Of a DNA stretch of 64,000 nt, positions 1-10,189 are shown piece after piece. The translations under genes and the position numbers were made by a program. Source of the DNA: Salinivibrio kushneri (GTDB lineage Bacteria > Pseudomonadota > Gammaproteobacteria > Enterobacterales > Vibrionaceae). Within the stretch, counting starts at the first letter, position 1, and each line of letters opens with the position of its first letter. The notes under the pieces were generated by a model that saw only the letters and a list, made by a program, of their open reading frames with translations, searched no databases and was not told where the DNA came from. The DNA lies in the NCBI RefSeq assembly GCF_027286325.1, contig NZ_CP114588.1, positions 806,001 through 870,000 on the forward strand, given 5' to 3'.

Positions 1-64
1 GCGTGTGGTTTAGTGCTTATTATTTCGTCACTAACGCAAAGCATAGTGACACTGGAGCGCAATC

Positions 65-841
65 ATGAAAATCACACAAATTCGTAATGCAACACAAATA
101 ATTGAATATGCGGGTAAAAAATTCCTCATTGACCCGATGTTAGCCCCGAAGGGGGCGTACCCCGGCTTTGAAGGCACAGCCAATTCGCACCTATCGAACC
201 CCACCGTTGAATTACCTTTACCGATTGAAAGTATTATTGATGTGGACGCGGTGTTATTAACTCATACGCACCCAGATCACTGGGATGAGGCTGCCGTGAA
301 CATAATCCCCAAAGATAAAACGATTTTTGTGCAACATGAGGGGGATGAGGCCATTTTACGCTCTCAAGGGTTTACCAATGTGCAGATCTTTTCTGAAGAG
401 GTTGATTATCATGGTATTTCATTTATCCGCACGGTATGCCAACACGGCTCTGATGCTGCTTTTCAAAATGAACAAATGGCGGACAGACTAGGTGAAGTGA
501 CGGGGGTTATCTTCTCGCACGCGACGGAGGAAAAGCTGTATTTGGTTGGTGATACGATCTGGATCCCAAGTGTTGAACAAACCATGATAAAACAACAGCC
601 AGGTGTGGTTATTCTCAACACAGGTTGGGCACATGTCCTTGGTTTCGGCCCTATTATCATGGGTAAGGAAGATGTGCTCAAAACACATCAAGTGCTTCCT
701 GAAGCTAAAATTGTCGCCACACATATGGGAGCAGTGAATCATGCGTTGGTAACAACGCAAGAAATGCGCGCTTATGCAAAAGCAAACATGATCCATGAGT
801 GTGTGTTTGTGCCAGAAGATGGTGAGACAGTGACCCTTTAG
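65..841 (+). CDS. MBL-fold metal-dependent hydrolase
   Basis: Cytoplasmic metallo-beta-lactamase-fold hydrolase of the UlaG/YcbL-like kind, 258 aa, with no signal peptide. The metal-binding motif THTHPDHW is at residues 66-73 (His67, His69, Asp71, His72), and later ligands are plausible in VCQHGSD (about 125), LVGDTIW (about 160) and ATHMGAVNH (about 220). The ATG has a GGAG ribosome site 7 nt upstream. The substrate is not recognisable; family members include lactonases and other hydrolases. It precedes the GlxA-type regulator on the same strand by 94 bp, so the two may be functionally linked, but this is only inference from position. Confidence 0.85.
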   Translation: MKITQIRNATQIIEYAGKKFLIDPMLAPKGAYPGFEGTANSHLSNPTVELPLPIESIIDVDAVLLTHTHPDHWDEAAVNIIPKDKTIFVQHEGDEAILRSQGFTNVQIFSEEVDYHGISFIRTVCQHGSDAAFQNEQMADRLGEVTGVIFSHATEEKLYLVGDTIWIPSVEQTMIKQQPGVVILNTGWAHVLGFGPIIMGKEDVLKTHQVLPEAKIVATHMGAVNHALVTTQEMRAYAKANMIHECVFVPEDGETVTL

Positions 842-935
842 GGTGAGTCAATAAAGCATCATAAGATGCCGTGCTGGTGAGCAACACAGAGTAGTGCGTC
901 TTCATTACTCTGTGTTTTAACGATGGAAATGGCCT

Positions 936-1919
936 ATGTATCCCACAGACAGTAACAAACTCCCCTCGGTGGCTATTGTCGTTTTTAATCACTTTAGCCC
1001 ATTTCATATTTCAGTCCCGAGTATTGTGTTTGGGCCTAGCACGTTGAGTGAGGCTTTTTTTGACCTCAAGTTAGTCGCAGGAGAACCTGGTCCCATTCTT
1101 TCCGATATTGGTATGGAAATTCATACTGAGCATCAGCTGGATGCGCTAGCGCACAGCGACATCATCGTCATTCCCTATTGGCGAACCATTGATGAACGTC
1201 CCAATGAAGCACTGCTTGCTGCGCTTCAACGTGCTCATGCCCGAGGCGCATTCGTTGTTGGTTTATGTCTTGGCAGCTATGTGCTTGCCTATGCGGACTT
1301 GCTGGTAGGAAGGCGAGCGTCGACACATTGGGAACTAGAACAAGACTTTAGCCAACGGTTTCCGTGTGTTTTACTGGATACGAATGCCTTGTATGTTGAG
1401 GATAATCGCGTGATCACTTCAGCAGGTACGGCTGCCGGGATTGACTGTTGTCTCTATATTTTCCGCAAGCTCTACAGCAGTACCATTGCAAACCGAGTGG
1501 CAAGAAGAATGGTCGTGCCGCCATATCGTGATGGTGGACAAGCTCAGTTTATCGACCAACCCATACCGGTGACGTCATCCGATTCTCGTATCAATGCGTT
1601 AATGGAGAACATCAGACGTAACCTCAGTCAAAAGCACTCATTGGATGTGCTCGCTGAGTCTGTGATGATGACCCGCCGCACGTTTACCAGAAAATTTAGC
1701 CGGGCGACAGGAATGTCATTTGGAGAGTGGTTGACCACCGAGCGACTGAATGTCGCTCAAGATTTGCTTGAATCTACGGACTTATCTATCGAGCAGGTTG
1801 TCGAAAAAACAGGCTTTAGCTCGGTGCTTATGTTCAGAGAAAAGTTTAAAGCGCGCTATGAAGTGACGCCTAATCAGTGGAGAAAAGCGTTTTATCGTCA
1901 ACCCAATAATCAGACCTAA
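936..1919 (+). CDS. GlxA-family AraC-type transcriptional regulator
   Basis: DNA-binding regulator of 327 aa. The N-terminal half (about 10-190) is a DJ-1/PfpI (class I glutamine-amidotransferase-like) fold with the nucleophile elbow GLCLGS, and the C-terminal 100 residues form an AraC/XylS double helix-turn-helix (LAESVMMTRRTFTRKF and the second helix pair through VTPNQWRKAF). This architecture defines the GlxA/FtrA family, in which the amidotransferase-like part senses a small molecule. The hydrolase just upstream on the same strand is a candidate target or partner. Start is the ATG that follows a weak GGA-containing ribosome site. Confidence 0.85.
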   Translation: MYPTDSNKLPSVAIVVFNHFSPFHISVPSIVFGPSTLSEAFFDLKLVAGEPGPILSDIGMEIHTEHQLDALAHSDIIVIPYWRTIDERPNEALLAALQRAHARGAFVVGLCLGSYVLAYADLLVGRRASTHWELEQDFSQRFPCVLLDTNALYVEDNRVITSAGTAAGIDCCLYIFRKLYSSTIANRVARRMVVPPYRDGGQAQFIDQPIPVTSSDSRINALMENIRRNLSQKHSLDVLAESVMMTRRTFTRKFSRATGMSFGEWLTTERLNVAQDLLESTDLSIEQVVEKTGFSSVLMFREKFKARYEVTPNQWRKAFYRQPNNQT

Positions 1920-1945
1920 GTGTCAGTTGTGTTGTTCTCTGCATC

Positions 1946-1976
1946 AAAAAGCCCGCACTTTTCAGTGCGGGCTTAA
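1946..1976. terminator. Bidirectional terminator between glxA-type gene and metQ
   Basis: Perfect 9-bp stem GCCCGCACT / AGTGCGGGC around a 4-nt loop. The 5' side is preceded by five A's, so transcription on the minus strand (metQ) ends in a T run; on the plus strand the tail is only TTAAT. Confidence 0.85.
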
Positions 1977-2005
1977 TCATATTTCAATGTGTTGTGCTTA
2001 GCGGC

Positions 2006-2821
2006 TTACCAGCCTTTTACCACGGCGCCGTCAAAGATTTCCATCGCGGCGTTGTAAACCGCATCAGTTTGGTAGGCTTTAACAAAGGTTTTGACGTTTT
2101 CTGCGTCGACGTTGTCTTTGCGCGCCACAATCAGGTTCACGTAGGGTGACTCTTTGTCTTCAACAAAGATGCCGTCTTTGTTTGGCGTCAGGCCCACGCC
2201 GGCGGCAAAGGTGTTGTTGATGATAGCCAAGTCCACATCTTCCAATGAGCGAGGCAGTTGTGGGGTTTCTAGCTCGATGATTTCCACATTTTTCGGATTC
2301 TCAACGATATCCAGTTTGGTAGCGTTGATGCCTGCACCTTCTTTGAGCTTGATGATGCCTTGCTGCTCAAGCAATACCAGTGAACGGCCCAGGTTCGATG
2401 GGTTGTTTGGCACCGCAATTTTACCGCCTTCTGGTAGATCCTCGACGCTATCTAGCTTGTAAGAATACGCTGCAATCGGATACACAAAGGTGTTGCCGGC
2501 AATCGCGAACTCATAACCACGGTCTTTGATTTGTGCGTCCAAGTACGGTTTATGCTGGAAAGCGTTCACGTCGACCGAACCATCGTCCAGTGCCGCGTTT
2601 GGCGAGACGTAATCGGTAAAGGTCACTAGCTCTACATCAAGACCGAGCTTTTTCGCTTCTTTCACCGCATGTTCAGCCACTTGTGCCTCTTCGCCGGCCA
2701 TCACGCCCACGGTGATGCTGTTATTATCGGTTGCGGCTTGTTCTTTTTCGCCGCAGCCAGTCAGCACCAAAGTTGAGGCAAGGCCAAGGGTGGCGAGTAG
2801 CGTTTTAATAGTGGTTTTCAT
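2006..2821 (-). CDS. metQ: D-methionine-binding lipoprotein MetQ
   Basis: Periplasmic substrate-binding lipoprotein of the MetNIQ methionine importer (NlpA family, PF03180), 271 aa, the usual length. The start chosen gives MKTTIKTLLATLGLAS followed by lipobox LTGC with Cys23 as the lipidated residue; an in-frame extension of 28 codons upstream lacks signal character. NlpA-family motifs seen include VGVMAGEEAQVAEHA and the VDVNAFQHKPYLD segment. It is the last gene of metNIQ, 46 bp after metI, and ends before a strong terminator. Probably repressed by MetJ through the operator upstream of metN. Confidence 0.95.
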   Translation of the reverse strand: MKTTIKTLLATLGLASTLVLTGCGEKEQAATDNNSITVGVMAGEEAQVAEHAVKEAKKLGLDVELVTFTDYVSPNAALDDGSVDVNAFQHKPYLDAQIKDRGYEFAIAGNTFVYPIAAYSYKLDSVEDLPEGGKIAVPNNPSNLGRSLVLLEQQGIIKLKEGAGINATKLDIVENPKNVEIIELETPQLPRSLEDVDLAIINNTFAAGVGLTPNKDGIFVEDKESPYVNLIVARKDNVDAENVKTFVKAYQTDAVYNAAMEIFDGAVVKGW

Positions 2822-2867
2822 TGTCTGTCTCCCTGTTTGGAACATATTCGTCATTATTGTGTTTGAT

Positions 2868-3554
2868 TTAGCGGTGATCGGCGCGTCGCACCAAGTAATC
2901 ACCAAAAGATTGAATCGCTTGTACTAAGACCACCAGCATCACAACGGTGATCAGCATGACGGTGGTATCAAAGCGTTGATAGCCATAGCGGATGCCCACA
3001 TCCCCAAGGCCACCACCGCCGACGGCACCGGCCATGGCTGAGTAGCTCACCAAGGTGACCAAGGTAATGGTGGCGCCATTGATGATGCCCGGCAGTGCTT
3101 CCGGTATCAGCACTTTACAAATAATTTGGAGCGGGTTCGCGCCCATCGCTTTGGCCGCTTCTTCTAGCCCTGCCGGTAGTTCCAGTAACGCCCCCTCAAC
3201 CAAGCGGGCAATAAATGGAATCGCGCCGACGGTAAGTGGCACAATCGCCGCCGCGGTGCCGATTGAGGTGCCAACCACCATGCGGGTAAACGGAATAATC
3301 GCCACCAGCAAGATAATAAAGGGGATGGAGCGACCAATGTTCACGATTGCGCCAAGCACCTGGTTAACTTGTGGTTGACCCAGCAAACCACCGGGTTTGG
3401 TCACATGCAGTAGCACGCCTAGTGGGATACCAATCACAAACCCCATGATGCCGGAGGCAAATACCATATACAGGGTTTGGCCAGTGGCTTCGAGCAGCAA
3501 GTTGATAAGGGCGCTGTTTTCATTGACCCAGTGGGTGAATTGATCAATCAACAT
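2868..3554 (-). CDS. metI: Methionine ABC transporter permease MetI
   Basis: Inner-membrane permease of the methionine importer, 228 aa, with about five membrane segments and the ABC permease EAA loop ([21 protein letters not shown] at about 145-165) that docks on MetN. The start is the ATG giving [10 protein letters not shown], which overlaps the end of metN by 11 bp, a sign of translational coupling; the longer open frame upstream lies wholly inside metN and is not used here. Confidence 0.95.
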   Translation of the reverse strand: MLIDQFTHWVNENSALINLLLEATGQTLYMVFASGIMGFVIGIPLGVLLHVTKPGGLLGQPQVNQVLGAIVNIGRSIPFIILLVAIIPFTRMVVGTSIGTAAAIVPLTVGAIPFIARLVEGALLELPAGLEEAAKAMGANPLQIICKVLIPEALPGIINGATITLVTLVSYSAMAGAVGGGGLGDVGIRYGYQRFDTTVMLITVVMLVVLVQAIQSFGDYLVRRADHR

Positions 3555-4581
3555 AGCCAAGTACCTCCGTGTTGACATGGTGCTTGTTGAGGTAAGTGAT
3601 GGCGTTTTCAACCGCCTCTTTTGGCCCCATGATTTCTGCAAGCAGTAGGCCGAATTTCACGCCGCCGGCGTAGTCGATATCTGAGCTTAAAATGCTGATG
3701 TCGATATCAAACAGACGCGAGATCTGGCTGATTAATGGGTCATCGACCGTTGCACCGGTAAATTCGAGGCGCACCAAGGGGTAGCTGCCTTTAAAGTATT
3801 CTTTTTGTAAGCGCTGGGCAAAATCATGCGGCACTGACAAGTCGAGGGTTGAGCGAATAAATTGTTTCGCCAAGTCGGATTTGGGGTGCGCAAAAATCTC
3901 GCCCACCGGGCCGGACTCGACCAGTTCGCCATCGCCAATAATAGCGACGTCGTCACAGATACGTTTGACCACGTCCATTTCGTGGGTGATCAGCAAAATG
4001 GTGAGGTTGAGCTTTTGGTTGATGGTTTGCAGCAGCGACAAAATCGATTGGGTGGTGGCCGGATCCAGTGCGCTGGTGGCTTCATCACAAAGTAGAACGT
4101 TGGGGCTTGGCGCCAATGCACGGGCAATGGCGACACGTTGTTTTTGTCCGCCACTGAGGCTGGCAGGATACACATCACGCTTATCGGCCAAGCCAACCAG
4201 ATCGAGCAGTTCGCTCACGCGGGTTTCAATCTCATCGCGGCTCGAGCCACTTAGCTCAAGCGGCAGGGCGATATTGTCGAACACGGTGCGTGACGAAAGC
4301 AGATTAAAGTGTTGGAAAATCATCCCGATTTTACGGCGCGCTTGGGTCAACTGGCGGTTGGGTAGCGCAGTGAGGTTAGTGCCACCCACTTTGACTGAGC
4401 CGCTGGTTGGGCGCTCGAGCAGGTTAACCATCCGGATTAGGGTACTTTTCCCTGCGCCGGAGGCACCGATCACACCAAATACTTTCCCCTTGGGAATAAA
4501 TAAGTTGATGTCATTAAGGGCATGAATTCGGCGTTCCCCGAGTTCGAATACCTTGTTGAGGTTGGTTATCTCAATCATCAC
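3544..4581 (-). CDS. metN: Methionine ABC transporter ATPase MetN
   Basis: ATP-binding subunit of the MetNIQ importer, 345 aa. Walker [10 protein letters not shown] (about 40-48), signature LSGGQKQR, Walker [12 protein letters not shown] and switch His in LLITHEMD are all intact. The last 75 residues form the NIL (ACT-like) domain that binds methionine and causes trans-inhibition of the transporter. First gene of the metNIQ operon; a tandem MetJ-box-like operator lies about 120 bp upstream. The double Met at the start leaves a one-codon ambiguity. Confidence 0.95.
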   Translation of the reverse strand: MMIEITNLNKVFELGERRIHALNDINLFIPKGKVFGVIGASGAGKSTLIRMVNLLERPTSGSVKVGGTNLTALPNRQLTQARRKIGMIFQHFNLLSSRTVFDNIALPLELSGSSRDEIETRVSELLDLVGLADKRDVYPASLSGGQKQRVAIARALAPSPNVLLCDEATSALDPATTQSILSLLQTINQKLNLTILLITHEMDVVKRICDDVAIIGDGELVESGPVGEIFAHPKSDLAKQFIRSTLDLSVPHDFAQRLQKEYFKGSYPLVRLEFTGATVDDPLISQISRLFDIDISILSSDIDYAGGVKFGLLLAEIMGPKEAVENAITYLNKHHVNTEVLGYVD

Positions 4582-4698
4582 ATGTCCTTGGCGATTAATT
4601 TGATCACAGCAGACTCACTCAGCGGCTTGTGCCACATTCTTGCTGTCGCTCTGGTTATTGATGCTATGAGTTAGTCAAAATTAAGTCAATGGATATTT

Positions 4699-4722
4699 TT
4701 ACTTCTGGACGTCTAAATGGCA
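4699..4722. promoter_or_regulatory. Tandem MetJ-box-like operator upstream of metN
   Basis: Three abutting 8-mers: TTACTTCT, GGACGTCT, AAATGGCA. Against the enterobacterial/vibrio met-box consensus AGACGTCT they match 5/8, 7/8 and 4/8. MetJ binds such tandem 8-bp boxes cooperatively with S-adenosylmethionine. The site is in the metN/lysE-type divergent spacer, so it could act on metNIQ. Recognised by eye only. Confidence 0.6.
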
Positions 4723-4825
4723 ATAAGTCCAATCGCTTGGTTATAAACTCAACAGTCAGCTTGATCTCAAACGATAAAGGGCGTTTACTAGAAGCCCCTG
4801 TAGTACTTTGTTCTGATTACGCTTT

Positions 4826-5464
4826 ATGCCAACTGCTTTGATTGATACCACCATGCTTTCCTTGTTTATCCCGACCTTTTTCCTGGTGTCCGTGACCCCT
4901 GGGATGTGTATGACCCTCTCGATGACGTTGGGAATGACCATCGGGGTTAAGCGTAGCCTGCATATGATGTGGGGCGAGTTAATTGGTGTGGGGCTAGTAG
5001 CGATTGCCTCGGTGATTGGGGTGGCGGCCATGATGCTTAACTATCCGTCAATCTTTCAGGTGTTTAAATACGTCGGTGGTGCTTATCTGGCGTTTCTTGG
5101 GGTACAAATGTGGCGATCTCGCGGGAAAATGGCGATTCCCGCAGAGGATGATTCCAGCCCCAGTGAGGCATCAGCGTGGTCCTTGGCGACCCAAGGGTTT
5201 GTCACCGCGATTGCCAACCCCAAAGGCTGGGCGTTTATGATTTCTCTGTTGCCGCCATTTATTAATCCTAAATTGGCGCTGCCTAGCCAGTTAAGTGTGC
5301 TGGTGTTGATTATTTTGCTCACTGAGTTTAGCTGCTTGATGCTTTACGCCAGCGGTGGTCGCACGTTGCGTCGATTTTTGCAGCAACGCGGCAACGTGCA
5401 ACTGCTCAACCGTGTCGCCGGCACCTTGATGGTGGGCGTTGGCGTTTGGCTGGCGCTGGGATAG
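4826..5464 (+). CDS. LysE/RhtB-family amino-acid exporter
   Basis: Inner-membrane exporter of the LysE superfamily, 212 aa, with about six hydrophobic segments. The family signature near the N terminus is clear: PTFFLVSVTPGMCMTL, then the conserved GGAYLAFLGVQMWRS (about 88-102) and the NPKGWAFMISLLPPF motif. Substrate unknown (amino acids or related metabolites). Start is uncertain: the ATG used has no good ribosome site, and an ATG nine codons later (MLSLFIPTFF) matches many family members. Divergent from metNIQ, so export of a sulfur amino acid or homoserine-like compound is conceivable, but not shown. Confidence 0.85.
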   Translation: MPTALIDTTMLSLFIPTFFLVSVTPGMCMTLSMTLGMTIGVKRSLHMMWGELIGVGLVAIASVIGVAAMMLNYPSIFQVFKYVGGAYLAFLGVQMWRSRGKMAIPAEDDSSPSEASAWSLATQGFVTAIANPKGWAFMISLLPPFINPKLALPSQLSVLVLIILLTEFSCLMLYASGGRTLRRFLQQRGNVQLLNRVAGTLMVGVGVWLALG

Positions 5465-5471
5465 GACGTGA

Positions 5472-6611
5472 TTAATCCGTGCCACGCCCGTGATGCTCAG
5501 CGACCAAAGCGGTAAAGATCGCTTTGGCGGTGGGGAGAATCGCATCGGGAAAATCATAATCGGGGTTATGTAGCTGTGGATGATGCTCACCACTGCCAAT
5601 GCCAAATAACGCCCCTGGCCAGCGAGCAAGAAATTCGGCCACATCTTCCGACCAGCGCATGGGCTCGGTGAGCCTGTGAACCGCTAACCCTAACGACTGC
5701 GCGGCATTGACCACATGCTGCGTATGGTGTGTGCTGTTCTCGGCCGCGATAAAGGGTTCATGCCAGCTAACATTGACAGTTAATCCTGCCCGAGCCGCCA
5801 GCGTGTTCACTTTGTCGACTAAGTCGGCCTTCATGGCGTGAAAGCAGGCGTTGTCATCACTGCGCAAGGTAGCCATCACGGTCGCCTGGCCGGGCGCGAC
5901 GCCGTAGGCGGGCTCTCCTAACTGAGCGTGAACCAAGGTGACGAGGCTGTTGGCGTCTGGGTAGGCGTCGGGTAGTTGTGTCAGGGTATGCATCACGCCT
6001 GTCATCGCACTGGCGGGGCTGATCCCACGCTCTGGGTAGGCGGCATGAGAAGTTTTTCCGTACAGCTCAATAGCGACCCCGGTTGATGCGCAGGCAAAGG
6101 TGCCGGGGCGCACCACGATTTGATGCTGATTAAAGCTGGGGAGATTGTGAAAGGCGTAGACGTTATCAATCTGCACGTTGGCAATCTCGGGGGACTCGCA
6201 CATACGCGCTGCGCCTTCACCGGTTTCTTCGGCAGGCTGAAAGGCGAGCAGCACAGTGCCACGAGCGGGCGGAATGTGGCTAAGCTCGGCGGCGACGGCC
6301 AGCAACGCCGCGGTATGACCATCGTGGCCACAGGCATGCATCACGCCTAGGTGCTGGGAGCAGTATGCCTGTGATCCACGCTCTTCAATCGGCAGCGCAT
6401 CGAAGTCGGCACGTAGCAAGGTGGTGGGCCCTGGTGCCGCGCCTTGAATGGTAACCAGGAGCCCGTGACCGCCGATATCAGTGGCAGGGTGAAAGCCAAA
6501 TTGCCGCAATTGGGCGGCGATGGTGCGGGCGGTGAGGGCTTCGTGATTAGAAAGCTCAGGGGTTTGGTGCAGGGTATGCCGTAGTGTGACGGGATCGAAT
6601 TCGTTAGCCAT
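5472..6611 (-). CDS. M20-family amidohydrolase (hippurate hydrolase-like)
   Basis: Metal-dependent peptidase/amidohydrolase of the M20D group (AbgB/HipO/IAA-amino-acid hydrolase-like), 379 aa. Visible motifs: RADFDALPI, HACGHDGHTA (metal ligands), PAEETGEGA (catalytic Glu and ligand), YAFHNLPSF, and GIGSGEHHPQLHNPDYDFPD near the C terminus. The ATG with GGAG 6 nt upstream is chosen; a TTG four codons earlier is less likely. It converges with the LysE-type exporter with 7 bp between stop codons, so a hydrolase/exporter link is only positional. Probable action: release of an amino acid or acid from an N-acyl conjugate. Confidence 0.85.
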   Translation of the reverse strand: MANEFDPVTLRHTLHQTPELSNHEALTARTIAAQLRQFGFHPATDIGGHGLLVTIQGAAPGPTTLLRADFDALPIEERGSQAYCSQHLGVMHACGHDGHTAALLAVAAELSHIPPARGTVLLAFQPAEETGEGAARMCESPEIANVQIDNVYAFHNLPSFNQHQIVVRPGTFACASTGVAIELYGKTSHAAYPERGISPASAMTGVMHTLTQLPDAYPDANSLVTLVHAQLGEPAYGVAPGQATVMATLRSDDNACFHAMKADLVDKVNTLAARAGLTVNVSWHEPFIAAENSTHHTQHVVNAAQSLGLAVHRLTEPMRWSEDVAEFLARWPGALFGIGSGEHHPQLHNPDYDFPDAILPTAKAIFTALVAEHHGRGTD

Positions 6612-6682
6612 CTTCGACTCCAAAACCAGAATGGATACGCCATGCTAGATCGCGTTTGCATGTCACGTTGTGAACGCAAACG

Positions 6683-6712
6683 CAAAAAAGCCAGCAACAG
6701 GTGCTGGCTTTT
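6683..6712 (-). terminator. Terminator downstream of pta
   Basis: Stem GCCAGCA / TGCTGGC with a 5-nt loop; read on the minus strand it is followed by a run of T's, as expected for the end of the pta transcript. Confidence 0.8.
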
Positions 6713-6739
6713 GTTTTATCCGACAGGGCGTGGTGCAAA

Positions 6740-8902
6740 TTACACTTGGCCGTTGTCTTCAGCTTGTTTCGCTTGGATAGCTGTCAGGGCCACTGTGTAA
6801 ACAATGTCGTCTACCAGTGCGCCACGCGACAAGTCGTTCACTGGCTTGCGCATGCCTTGCAGCATTGGACCGATAGACACCAGCTCAGCAGAACGTTGTA
6901 CCGCTTTGTAGGTGGTGTTACCTGTGTTCAAGTCTGGGAAGACGAACACGGTCGCTTTACCGGCAACCGGTGAATCCGGTGCTTTCGACTTAGCCACGTT
7001 TTCCATGATGGCCGCGTCGTACTGCAGTGGGCCATCAATCACGAGATCAGGGCGCTTCTCTTTGGCAAGACGAGTCGCTTCGCGAACTTTATCCACGTCA
7101 GCCCCTTTGCCTGAGCTACCGGTCGAGTAAGAGATCATCGCCACGCGCGGCTCAATACCGAATGCTGCGGCAGAGTCGGCTGATTGAATTGCAATTTCAG
7201 CCAGTTGTTCCGCGTTTGGATCCGGGTTGATCGCACAGTCACCGTAAACTAGCACTTGCTCAGGCAGCAGCATGAAGAAGACCGACGACACCAAAGAGGC
7301 GTTCGGCGCTGTCTTGATGATCTGCAGCGGTGGGCGAATGGTGTTAGCCGTGGTGTGCACGGCACCAGAAACCAGACCGTCCACTTCGTTGGCTTCTAGC
7401 ATCATGGTACCCAGTACCACTGTGTCTTCCAGGTGCTCTTGCGCAATCACTTCGGTGATGCCTTTGCTCTTACGCAGCTCAACCAAGCGGGCGACATATT
7501 TGTCACGCGCTTTCACTGGATCGATGATTTCAACGCCTGCGCCCAGGGTTACGCCCTGTTGATCAGCAACACGTTTGATTTCTTCTGGGTTACCCAAAAG
7601 CACACACTCAGCAATTTTACGCTCCGCACAGATAGCGGCGGCCTTGATGGTGCGTGGCTCGTCACCTTCTGGCAGCACAATACGCTTGGCGGCTTTACGT
7701 GCAAACTCGGTGAGCTGATAACGGAAGGCCGGTGGGCTGAGGCGACGCTCACGGTTAGAGCCAGAGCTTAGTGACTCAATCCAGTTACCATCAATGTGGC
7801 TGGCTACGTGGTCGTTCACAAACTCAACACGCTCTTTGTCGTCAGCCGGGACTTCGAGGCTGAAGCTTTGCAGGTTGAGTGAGGTTTGCCAGGTGTTACC
7901 TGCGGTGGTGAACACTGGTAGGCCCGTTTCAAAGGCACGATCACACAGTGCTTTGAGCTGATCAGGGATCGAATAACCACCGGTTAGCAGCAGTGCACCG
8001 ATTTCCACGCCGTTCATTGCTGCCAAGCAGGCCGCGACAATCACGTCTGGACGGTCTGCCGAGGTCACCAGCAGTGAGCCAGGACGGAAGTGCTCAACCA
8101 TGTTAGGAATAGAGCGAGCGCAGAAAGTAATGCTCTTGATACGGCGTGAGTGAATTTCACCTTCGTTGATGATGGTGGCATTCAAGTGCTTGGCCATATC
8201 GCTGGCACGGGTGGCAATTAAGTCGATTTTCCACGGCACACAACCCAGTACACGGATTGGGCTCGAGTTGAAGATCTGCATCACTTCAACGTTAGTTGGA
8301 CGCGCGCCGTCTGCATCGTCAAAGATTTCTGACAGATCAGGGCGGGTGCGGCCAGCATCATCCACAGGCGCATTGAGCTTGTTGATGATCACGCCAGAGA
8401 TATTGCCGTTTTTGCTGCCACCAAAGTTGGTGCACGCAAACTCGATACGCTCTTTTAGCTGCGCAGGGTTGTCGGTACCTGGTGTGGTGACAAAGACAAT
8501 CTCTGCATCCAGCGTCTTAGCGATCTCGTAGTTGATTTGGTTGGCAAACGGATGGTTACGCGTGGTGACCAAGCCTTCAACCAGCGCCACTTCGGTGTTT
8601 TGGGTGGCGCGTGTGAAGCGTGCAAGCACTTCTTCAAGCAGCACGTCTTCTTGATCGGAGCGCAGCAGATCTTCGGCCTGGTTCATGGACATCGACTCGG
8701 CGACTTTCATGTCACTGTTGGCGTGAATGATTTCTGTCGTCAGGTCTGTCACATCGGTGTCGCTACCGTGATGTGGCTGGGCAATGGGTTTAAAAAATGA
8801 GACGCGAACGCCTTTACGCTCCATCGCTCGCATTACGCCGAGGCTGATACTGGTCAGACCGACGCCGGAGCCGATTGGAATTAGCATAATAGTACGGGAC
8901 AC
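6740..8902 (-). CDS. pta: Phosphate acetyltransferase
   Basis: Converts acetyl-CoA and phosphate to acetyl phosphate, the first step of the Pta-AckA acetate pathway; 720 aa, close to the 714 of E. coli Pta. Long three-domain form: N-terminal P-loop NTPase-like domain ([15 protein letters not shown] at about 8-22), central DRTGG-type domain (about 210-340), and C-terminal PTA_PTB catalytic domain (about 390-710, with [14 protein letters not shown] and [10 protein letters not shown]). The start is a GTG with GAGGAA placed 7 nt upstream; the product then begins [11 protein letters not shown] as in E. coli. Lies 90 bp after ackA with a hairpin between. Confidence 0.97.
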   Translation of the reverse strand: MSRTIMLIPIGSGVGLTSISLGVMRAMERKGVRVSFFKPIAQPHHGSDTDVTDLTTEIIHANSDMKVAESMSMNQAEDLLRSDQEDVLLEEVLARFTRATQNTEVALVEGLVTTRNHPFANQINYEIAKTLDAEIVFVTTPGTDNPAQLKERIEFACTNFGGSKNGNISGVIINKLNAPVDDAGRTRPDLSEIFDDADGARPTNVEVMQIFNSSPIRVLGCVPWKIDLIATRASDMAKHLNATIINEGEIHSRRIKSITFCARSIPNMVEHFRPGSLLVTSADRPDVIVAACLAAMNGVEIGALLLTGGYSIPDQLKALCDRAFETGLPVFTTAGNTWQTSLNLQSFSLEVPADDKERVEFVNDHVASHIDGNWIESLSSGSNRERRLSPPAFRYQLTEFARKAAKRIVLPEGDEPRTIKAAAICAERKIAECVLLGNPEEIKRVADQQGVTLGAGVEIIDPVKARDKYVARLVELRKSKGITEVIAQEHLEDTVVLGTMMLEANEVDGLVSGAVHTTANTIRPPLQIIKTAPNASLVSSVFFMLLPEQVLVYGDCAINPDPNAEQLAEIAIQSADSAAAFGIEPRVAMISYSTGSSGKGADVDKVREATRLAKEKRPDLVIDGPLQYDAAIMENVAKSKAPDSPVAGKATVFVFPDLNTGNTTYKAVQRSAELVSIGPMLQGMRKPVNDLSRGALVDDIVYTVALTAIQAKQAEDNGQV

Positions 8903-8953
8903 GTTGACTTCCTCTTACTATCTGATTGGCGTGCCGGACAGGCCGGCACAAAT

Positions 8954-8984
8954 ATAAAAACGGCTGAGTGGAATCAGCCGTTGG
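8954..8984 (-). terminator. Hairpin/terminator between ackA and pta
   Basis: Stem AACGGCTGA / TCAGCCGTT followed on the minus strand by TTTTTATATT. It would end part of the ackA transcript, so pta either is read through or has its own start in the short spacer. Confidence 0.7.
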
Positions 8985-8992
8985 GAATGGTC

Positions 8993-10189
8993 TTACAGGC
9001 CAGTTAGGCGCGCAGTATCTTGCGCAATGACCAACTCTTCGTTGGTTGAAATCACCATGGCTGGCACACGGCTTTGGTCTGTGGTGATCACGCCTTCGCC
9101 ACCAAAGCGCGCTTTCAGGTTGCGCTCTTTGTCGACATCAACACCCAGTAGCGACAAGCGCTCAAGCACGAGCTCGCGGATTGGACCTGAGTTCTCACCG
9201 ATACCGCCGGTGAAGACAATCGCATCAAGACGGCCGTCTAGGGTCGCGGTGTAGCTTGCTACGTATTTGGCAAGACGGTGACAGAACACGTTCATTGCAC
9301 GCGTGGCTTCTTCTTTCTCACCGTAGTTGTCTTCGACAAAGCGGCAGTCAGAGGTCACTTCGGTCAAGCCTTGCAGGCCAGACTCTTTGGTCAGCATGGT
9401 GTTGATTTGCTCAACGCTGTAACCCAGTGCATCGTGCAGGTGGAAGATAATTGCAGGATCTAAATCACCAGAGCGGGTGCCCATGACCAGACCTTCCAAT
9501 GGGGTCATACCCATTGAAGTGTCGACGGATTTACCGTTTTTAATCGCACAAACTGACGCGCCGTTACCGAGGTGGCAGTTAATGATGTTCACTTCTTCTA
9601 CTGGCTTGCCAAGCTGCTCTGCCGCGGCGTTAGCGATAAAGTAGTGTGACGTACCGTGCATGCCATAGCGACGGATGCCGTGCTCTTTATAAAGGTTATA
9701 AGGCAGTGCATATAGGTAGGCTTCTTCTGGCATCGTTTGATGGTATGCCGTATCGAATACCGCCACGTTTTTCAGCGCAGGGAAGGCTTTTTTCGCCGCT
9801 TCGATACCTACGATATGGGCAGGGTTGTGCAGCGGTGCAAAGCTGGCTGCATCGTGGATCCCTTTCAGTACATCGTCCGTAATTAATGCTGACTGGGTAA
9901 AGTGCTCACCACCGTGAACAACGCGGTGGCCAATGGCACCTAGGTTCTCGGCAAGCTCAGGCTTTGAGGCAAGAATGGTATCGACAATGAAATTAAGGGC
10001 TTCATTGTGTGCGGCACCTTCGCCGAGTTGGGCTTCATGCTTACCGTCCATCTTCCACTTGATGCGGGCTTCTGGAAGGTGAAGGCATTCGGCTAGACCG
10101 GTAAGATGCTCATCGCCTGATTGAGCGTCGACAATGGCGAACTTCAAAGAGGAGCTTCCGCAATTGAGTACGAGAACCAGCTTGGACAT
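8993..10189 (-). CDS. ackA: Acetate kinase
   Basis: Converts acetyl phosphate and ADP to acetate and ATP, 398 aa (E. coli 400). ASKHA-fold kinase with N-terminal [43 protein letters not shown] and the C-terminal [13 protein letters not shown]. First gene of ackA-pta; yfbV is divergent across a 356-bp spacer, the same order as in E. coli and vibrios. The ATG is preceded by AGGTAG at suitable distance. Confidence 0.98.
   Translation of the reverse strand: MSKLVLVLNCGSSSLKFAIVDAQSGDEHLTGLAECLHLPEARIKWKMDGKHEAQLGEGAAHNEALNFIVDTILASKPELAENLGAIGHRVVHGGEHFTQSALITDDVLKGIHDAASFAPLHNPAHIVGIEAAKKAFPALKNVAVFDTAYHQTMPEEAYLYALPYNLYKEHGIRRYGMHGTSHYFIANAAAEQLGKPVEEVNIINCHLGNGASVCAIKNGKSVDTSMGMTPLEGLVMGTRSGDLDPAIIFHLHDALGYSVEQINTMLTKESGLQGLTEVTSDCRFVEDNYGEKEEATRAMNVFCHRLAKYVASYTATLDGRLDAIVFTGGIGENSGPIRELVLERLSLLGVDVDKERNLKARFGGEGVITTDQSRVPAMVISTNEELVIAQDTARLTGL

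Noticed and set aside
3881-4525. 214-codon open frame antisense to metN
   Set aside because: Wholly inside the conserved metN gene; Ser/Arg-rich shadow composition.
5472-6611. LysE-type exporter and M20 hydrolase as one system
   Set aside because: They are convergent on opposite strands, so the closeness is not evidence for a shared operon.
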